Below the pieces are notes generated by a model that had not been told where the DNA came from, ran no database searches, and saw only the letters and a program-made list of their open reading frames with translations. Of a stretch of DNA of 64,000 nucleotides, positions 60,970 through 64,000 are shown piece after piece; the stretch's first letter is position 1; each line of letters opens with the position of its first letter. A program made the position numbers and the translations under genes. The DNA is from Melioribacter sp051488685. Lineage in GTDB: Bacteria; Bacteroidota; Ignavibacteria; Ignavibacteriales; Melioribacteraceae. The DNA is taken from positions 558,001 through 622,000 of the forward strand of contig NZ_JBPSEH010000001.1 of the NCBI RefSeq assembly GCF_051488685.1. The letters run 5' to 3'.

Positions 60970-62994
60970 TTACCATATTTTAACGATTTTATCATCCGGT
61001 ATTCTCATCGGATCTCCCGGTTGTACATTGTATGCTTCAAAGAATTCGGGCATAGTCATCAAAGGCCCGTTGACGCGTTGAACTGCCGGTGAATGGACAT
61101 CGGTTTTGATCTGAAGTTTAAGAGCCTCGGGTCTAATATTTGTAGCCCACACCTGAGCCCATCCAAGGAAAAATCTTTGAGCTGGCGTGAAGCCATCGAT
61201 GCTTTCTCCCTTTTTGTATTGTTCGGTTTTCTTAAACGCATTGAAGGAAATCGTCAGTCCGCCAAGGTCAGCAATATTTTCGCCGAGAGTCAAAGCACCG
61301 TCAACTTTAAATGTATCGATAACTACAAAGCTGTTATAAAGGTCGACCAATTTTTGTGCTCTCTGCTGGAATTTTTCGTTGTCTTCTTTTGTCCACCAAT
61401 CATTCAGATTTCCGTTCTCGTCGTATTTCCTCCCCTGGTCATCGAAGCCGTGGGTAATTTCATGACCGATAACCGCTCCCATTGCGCCGTAATTGATCGC
61501 ATCATCAGCATCGGGATTAAAGAAAGGAGGTTGCAGTATGCCCGCAGGAAATGTAATATCGTTTCGTGTGGGAGAATACATTGCATTGACAGTTTGAGGA
61601 TTCATCGACCATTCTGATTTATCTGTCGGTTGACCGATTTTTTTCAGGTTGTCTTTAATTTCCCATTCCGATGCTCTCATCAAATTTTTGAGATAAGAAT
61701 CGCGTTTTATTTCGAGTTCCGAATAGTCTTTCCATTTATCGGGATATCCAATTTTCACACCGAAAGTGCTTAGTTTTTTCAAAGCTCGAGCTTTTGTTTC
61801 ATCGCTCATCCAGTCAAGATTTTGAATGCTTTCCTTCATCGAGACGAGTATATTGTCGACAATAGCTTTAGCTTTGGCTTTCGATTCAGGCGGAAAAGCT
61901 TTTTCAACATAAACCTGGCCGAGCAATTGGCCGAGCGTTCCGTTCATTACGTTAATTACCCTTTTCCAGCGCGGCTGGATTTCCTGTTGACCTCTCAAAA
62001 ACTTTCCTTCGAATTCGAATTTTTCCATAACAAAAGGAGTGCTAAGTGCTTCGGCGGTCTCATTAATTACATTCCACTTCAAATAAATTTTCCAATCGTC
62101 GAGAGTTACATCGTCAATCAAAGCCGCCATCCCTTTAATAAATTCAGGTTGCCTAATTATTATAACATTCAGATTTTCGACTCCAAGTCCTTCAAAGTAA
62201 CGGTCCCAGTCAAACGAGGGAGTCAATTTTTTAAGAGCATTGATTGTCAATTTATTATATGTTTTTATCGGGTCCCTGTTTTCCAGACGTGTGTTGGAAA
62301 CTTTTGCGAGAGCCGTTTCAATTTTCATAATTTTTTCGGCAAAATCATTAGCATTCTTCTCTTCGCCTGCTAATGCAAACATCTTTGCAACGTGCTGGAG
62401 ATACTTTTCTCTTATTTCTTTCGATCTCTCGTCGTCTTTGGTATAATATTCCACGTCCGGAAGACCAACCCCGCCTTGATAAATATGAGCTGCCATTAGA
62501 TCACTTCTTTTAGCATCGCTGGCAACGTAAAAATAAAAGAATGGAGAAATTCCAGTTTTATGGAATTGTGCTACTGCTTCAATAAGTTCGGCTTTGTTTC
62601 TGATTTTATCAATTTGTTCGAAAAGAGGAAGAATTGGTTTGTAACCATATTTTTCGATCCGAGCCGAGTCCATTGCCGTTACATAAAAATCAGCAATCTT
62701 TTGCTTTGCTGTCCCCTTTTCCCAATTCGGATTTGAAGCTACTTCTTCCACAATAGAACGGAGCAATTCATTATTCCTCTCGATTAGAACGTTGAAGGTT
62801 CCCCACCTGCTCTGATCGGGAGGTATTGGATTGTTTTTAACCCAGTTACCGACTGCGAACTCATAAAAGTTTTCTCGTGGCGATACAGATTTGTTCAAGT
62901 TACTGATGTCAAAACCTTTTCCTCCTCCTGATGCATTTACATTTATAAACGCCGAAAGGAGGAATAGACCGAAGAGAATAATTTTAAATCGCAT
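60970..62994 (-). CDS. M13 family (neprilysin/PepO-like) zinc metallopeptidase
   Basis: Exported peptidase of 674 residues with signal peptide (FKIILFGLFLLSAFINVNAS). The zinc site is VIGHEITHGFDDQGRKYDENGNL near residue 512, the third ligand Glu is in TLGENIADLGGL near residue 570, and the substrate motif NAMYSPTRNDITFPAGILQPPFF precedes them. WAQVWATNIRPE and HSPAVQRVNGPLMTMPEFFEAY are the usual C-terminal blocks. Complete and likely active on oligopeptides in the periplasm. Start is the ATG at 62992-62994 with AAAAGGAG upstream; the TTG at 63000 is not needed. Confidence 0.94.
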   Translation of the reverse strand: MRFKIILFGLFLLSAFINVNASGGGKGFDISNLNKSVSPRENFYEFAVGNWVKNNPIPPDQSRWGTFNVLIERNNELLRSIVEEVASNPNWEKGTAKQKIADFYVTAMDSARIEKYGYKPILPLFEQIDKIRNKAELIEAVAQFHKTGISPFFYFYVASDAKRSDLMAAHIYQGGVGLPDVEYYTKDDERSKEIREKYLQHVAKMFALAGEEKNANDFAEKIMKIETALAKVSNTRLENRDPIKTYNKLTINALKKLTPSFDWDRYFEGLGVENLNVIIIRQPEFIKGMAALIDDVTLDDWKIYLKWNVINETAEALSTPFVMEKFEFEGKFLRGQQEIQPRWKRVINVMNGTLGQLLGQVYVEKAFPPESKAKAKAIVDNILVSMKESIQNLDWMSDETKARALKKLSTFGVKIGYPDKWKDYSELEIKRDSYLKNLMRASEWEIKDNLKKIGQPTDKSEWSMNPQTVNAMYSPTRNDITFPAGILQPPFFNPDADDAINYGAMGAVIGHEITHGFDDQGRKYDENGNLNDWWTKEDNEKFQQRAQKLVDLYNSFVVIDTFKVDGALTLGENIADLGGLTISFNAFKKTEQYKKGESIDGFTPAQRFFLGWAQVWATNIRPEALKLQIKTDVHSPAVQRVNGPLMTMPEFFEAYNVQPGDPMRIPDDKIVKIW

Positions 62995-63085
62995 TACCAA
63001 ACTCCTTTTAATTTTTTGTACTTATTTTGACGGAATAAACAGTTAGTTTGTTCTGTTGTTCAAAAAATAAGTAAAATAATGGAGT

Positions 63086-63100
63086 TCGAAAAATTTTCGA
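63086..63100. promoter_or_regulatory. 15-base palindrome upstream of the M13 peptidase gene
   Basis: TCGAAAA-A-TTTTCGA is self-complementary around one central base. It lies 92 bases before the peptidase start and 25 bases after the argH stop. Operator or end-of-transcript hairpin; no T run follows. Confidence 0.3.
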
Positions 63101-63124
63101 GGTAATAATCCTGGCTTGAAAAAA

Positions 63125-64000
63125 TTATGCAGAAGCGAGTTTTTTCTTCCACTTACGTAAAGCTTTGTTGACTTCTTCAGGGGAAGTGCTTCCTTCGGAT
63201 GTTTTTTTCTTTATGCTGCTCAATGGAGTGAGGAGTGAGTATAAATCTTTTTCGAATGCGGGAGAAAATTTTTTATATTCACTCAATTCGAGTTGATTCA
63301 ATTTGATCCCTTTTTCTACACAACGGGCGACAATTTTCCCAACCAGATGATGAGCTTTTCTGAAAGGTACATTCTTCCGTACAAGATAATCGAGCAAGTC
63401 TGTTGCAAGCGATAAATCGCCGGTCAGCTCTTCCTCAAATCTGTCGGTTTTAAATTCTGTATGGTCGATCATGCCGGCTGCAATTTTTAAAGAATCTTTC
63501 GTTGTATCGAGTGCCGAAATTAGATGATACTTGTCTTCCTGCATATCTCTATTGTAAGCAAGCGGGAGGCCTTTCATTAAAGTTAAAATTCCGGTCAAAG
63601 CGCCAAAAACTCTGCCCGACTTACCTCTTATCAATTCGGCAAAGTCAGGATTTTTCTTCTGTGGCATCAAACTACTGCCCGTTGCATACGCATCGTCAAT
63701 TTGAGCAAACGCAAATTCGGAACTACTCCACAGGATAAATTCTTCAGACAGACGACTTAAATTCACCATTATAATTGACATTGCCGAAATTAATTCGATA
63801 ATAAAGTCCCTGCTGCTGACGGCATCGATGCTATTTTCAACAATACCTCCGAAGCCGAGCAGTTTAGCAGTGTAACTTCTGTCGATCGGGAGCGACGTGC
63901 CGGCGAATGCAGCAGCACCCAGAGGCGATTTGTCGCTCCGTTTCAGACAATCTTTTAATCTTTCTTTGTCTCTTTCGAGCATTTCAATATACGCTGTCAG
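63125..64000 (-). CDS. argH: argininosuccinate lyase, C-terminal part, cut by window edge
   Basis: The frame is open through the right edge, so about 292 of an expected 450-470 residues are visible. The signature GSSLMPQKKNPDFAELIRGKSGR is near the middle of the fragment, preceded by PLGAAAFAGTSLPIDR and followed by KGLPLAYNRDMQEDK. The enzyme cleaves argininosuccinate to arginine and fumarate. Its N-terminal third lies beyond base 64000. The next gene downstream on the same strand is the M13 peptidase, 130 bases away. Confidence 0.93.
   Translation of the reverse strand: MTAYIEMLERDKERLKDCLKRSDKSPLGAAAFAGTSLPIDRSYTAKLLGFGGIVENSIDAVSSRDFIIELISAMSIIMVNLSRLSEEFILWSSSEFAFAQIDDAYATGSSLMPQKKNPDFAELIRGKSGRVFGALTGILTLMKGLPLAYNRDMQEDKYHLISALDTTKDSLKIAAGMIDHTEFKTDRFEEELTGDLSLATDLLDYLVRKNVPFRKAHHLVGKIVARCVEKGIKLNQLELSEYKKFSPAFEKDLYSLLTPLSSIKKKTSEGSTSPEEVNKALRKWKKKLASA

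Noticed and set aside
1..64000. CRISPR arrays, insertion sequences, prophage genes, tRNA and rRNA genes
   Set aside because: No regularly spaced repeats, transposase or integrase motifs, tRNA cloverleaf candidates or rRNA blocks were recognised by eye. A covariance-model scan would be needed to exclude a divergent tRNA or small RNA.

Overview
This window looks like chromosomal DNA of an Ignavibacteria / Chlorobi-Bacteroidota type bacterium, with Melioribacter or Ignavibacterium as the nearest guess. That is inference from AT-rich DNA, a type IX secretion C-terminal sorting domain with the NYPNPFNP motif on a secreted pectinesterase, a propeller-type sensor kinase, LytS/LytTR signalling, and the DUF3078 and DUF3108 families. 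I see no transposase, CRISPR array, rRNA or tRNA. Both ends cut through genes: an ABC permease on the left and argininosuccinate lyase on the right.

Layout. 1-3763 (minus): a GlcNAc-kinase-like protein, an AmpG-like permease and an ABC exporter. 3911-4810 (plus): a lipoprotein and a YbaK-type deacylase. 4811-5857: about 1 kb with no intact gene. 5858-11643 (minus): pyruvate dehydrogenase complex (aceE, aceF, lpd). 11766-12650 (minus): a CDF metal transporter. 12753-24924 (plus): a 12-kb sulfur assimilation region. 24995-34993: two unknown proteins, an esterase, the pectinesterase, and an operon with a LytS kinase, a degenerate second LytS and a LytTR regulator. 35105-46702: DNA repair, glycosyltransferase, M23 peptidase, a TPR/beta-barrel protein and a KamA-like radical SAM enzyme. 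46861-51846: a small basic protein, YbaK, and a sigma-54 two-component pair. 51969-64000: uvrB, an exported MEMO-family protein, a methyltransferase, a YitT protein, a NatAB-like ABC pair, an M13 peptidase and argH.

The sulfur region is the most informative part. Operon one encodes DUF2061, APS reductase, ATP sulfurylase (CysD/CysN), a fused siroheme synthase, a ferredoxin-type sulfite reductase and a TusA-like protein. This is sulfate to sulfide without an APS kinase. Operon two encodes an Rrf2 regulator, CysK, a ThiS-like sulfur carrier, MetY, a ThiF/MoeB-type adenylyltransferase, DsrE- and TusA-like proteins and a JAMM protease. This matches the protein-thiocarboxylate route to homocysteine described for Wolinella (HcyS/HcyF/HcyD/MetY).

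The main discovery candidate lies in front of operon one. A promoter is followed by a 25-codon ORF with the run Cys-Cys-Ala-Cys-Cys, then a strong intrinsic terminator. A segment just after the Cys codons can pair with both arms of that terminator. Beyond the terminator a second small ORF ends in Cys-Ala-Cys-Ser-Cys-Cys-Cys-stop. This has the architecture of a cysteine-sensing ribosome-mediated attenuator with a second Cys-rich leader in series.
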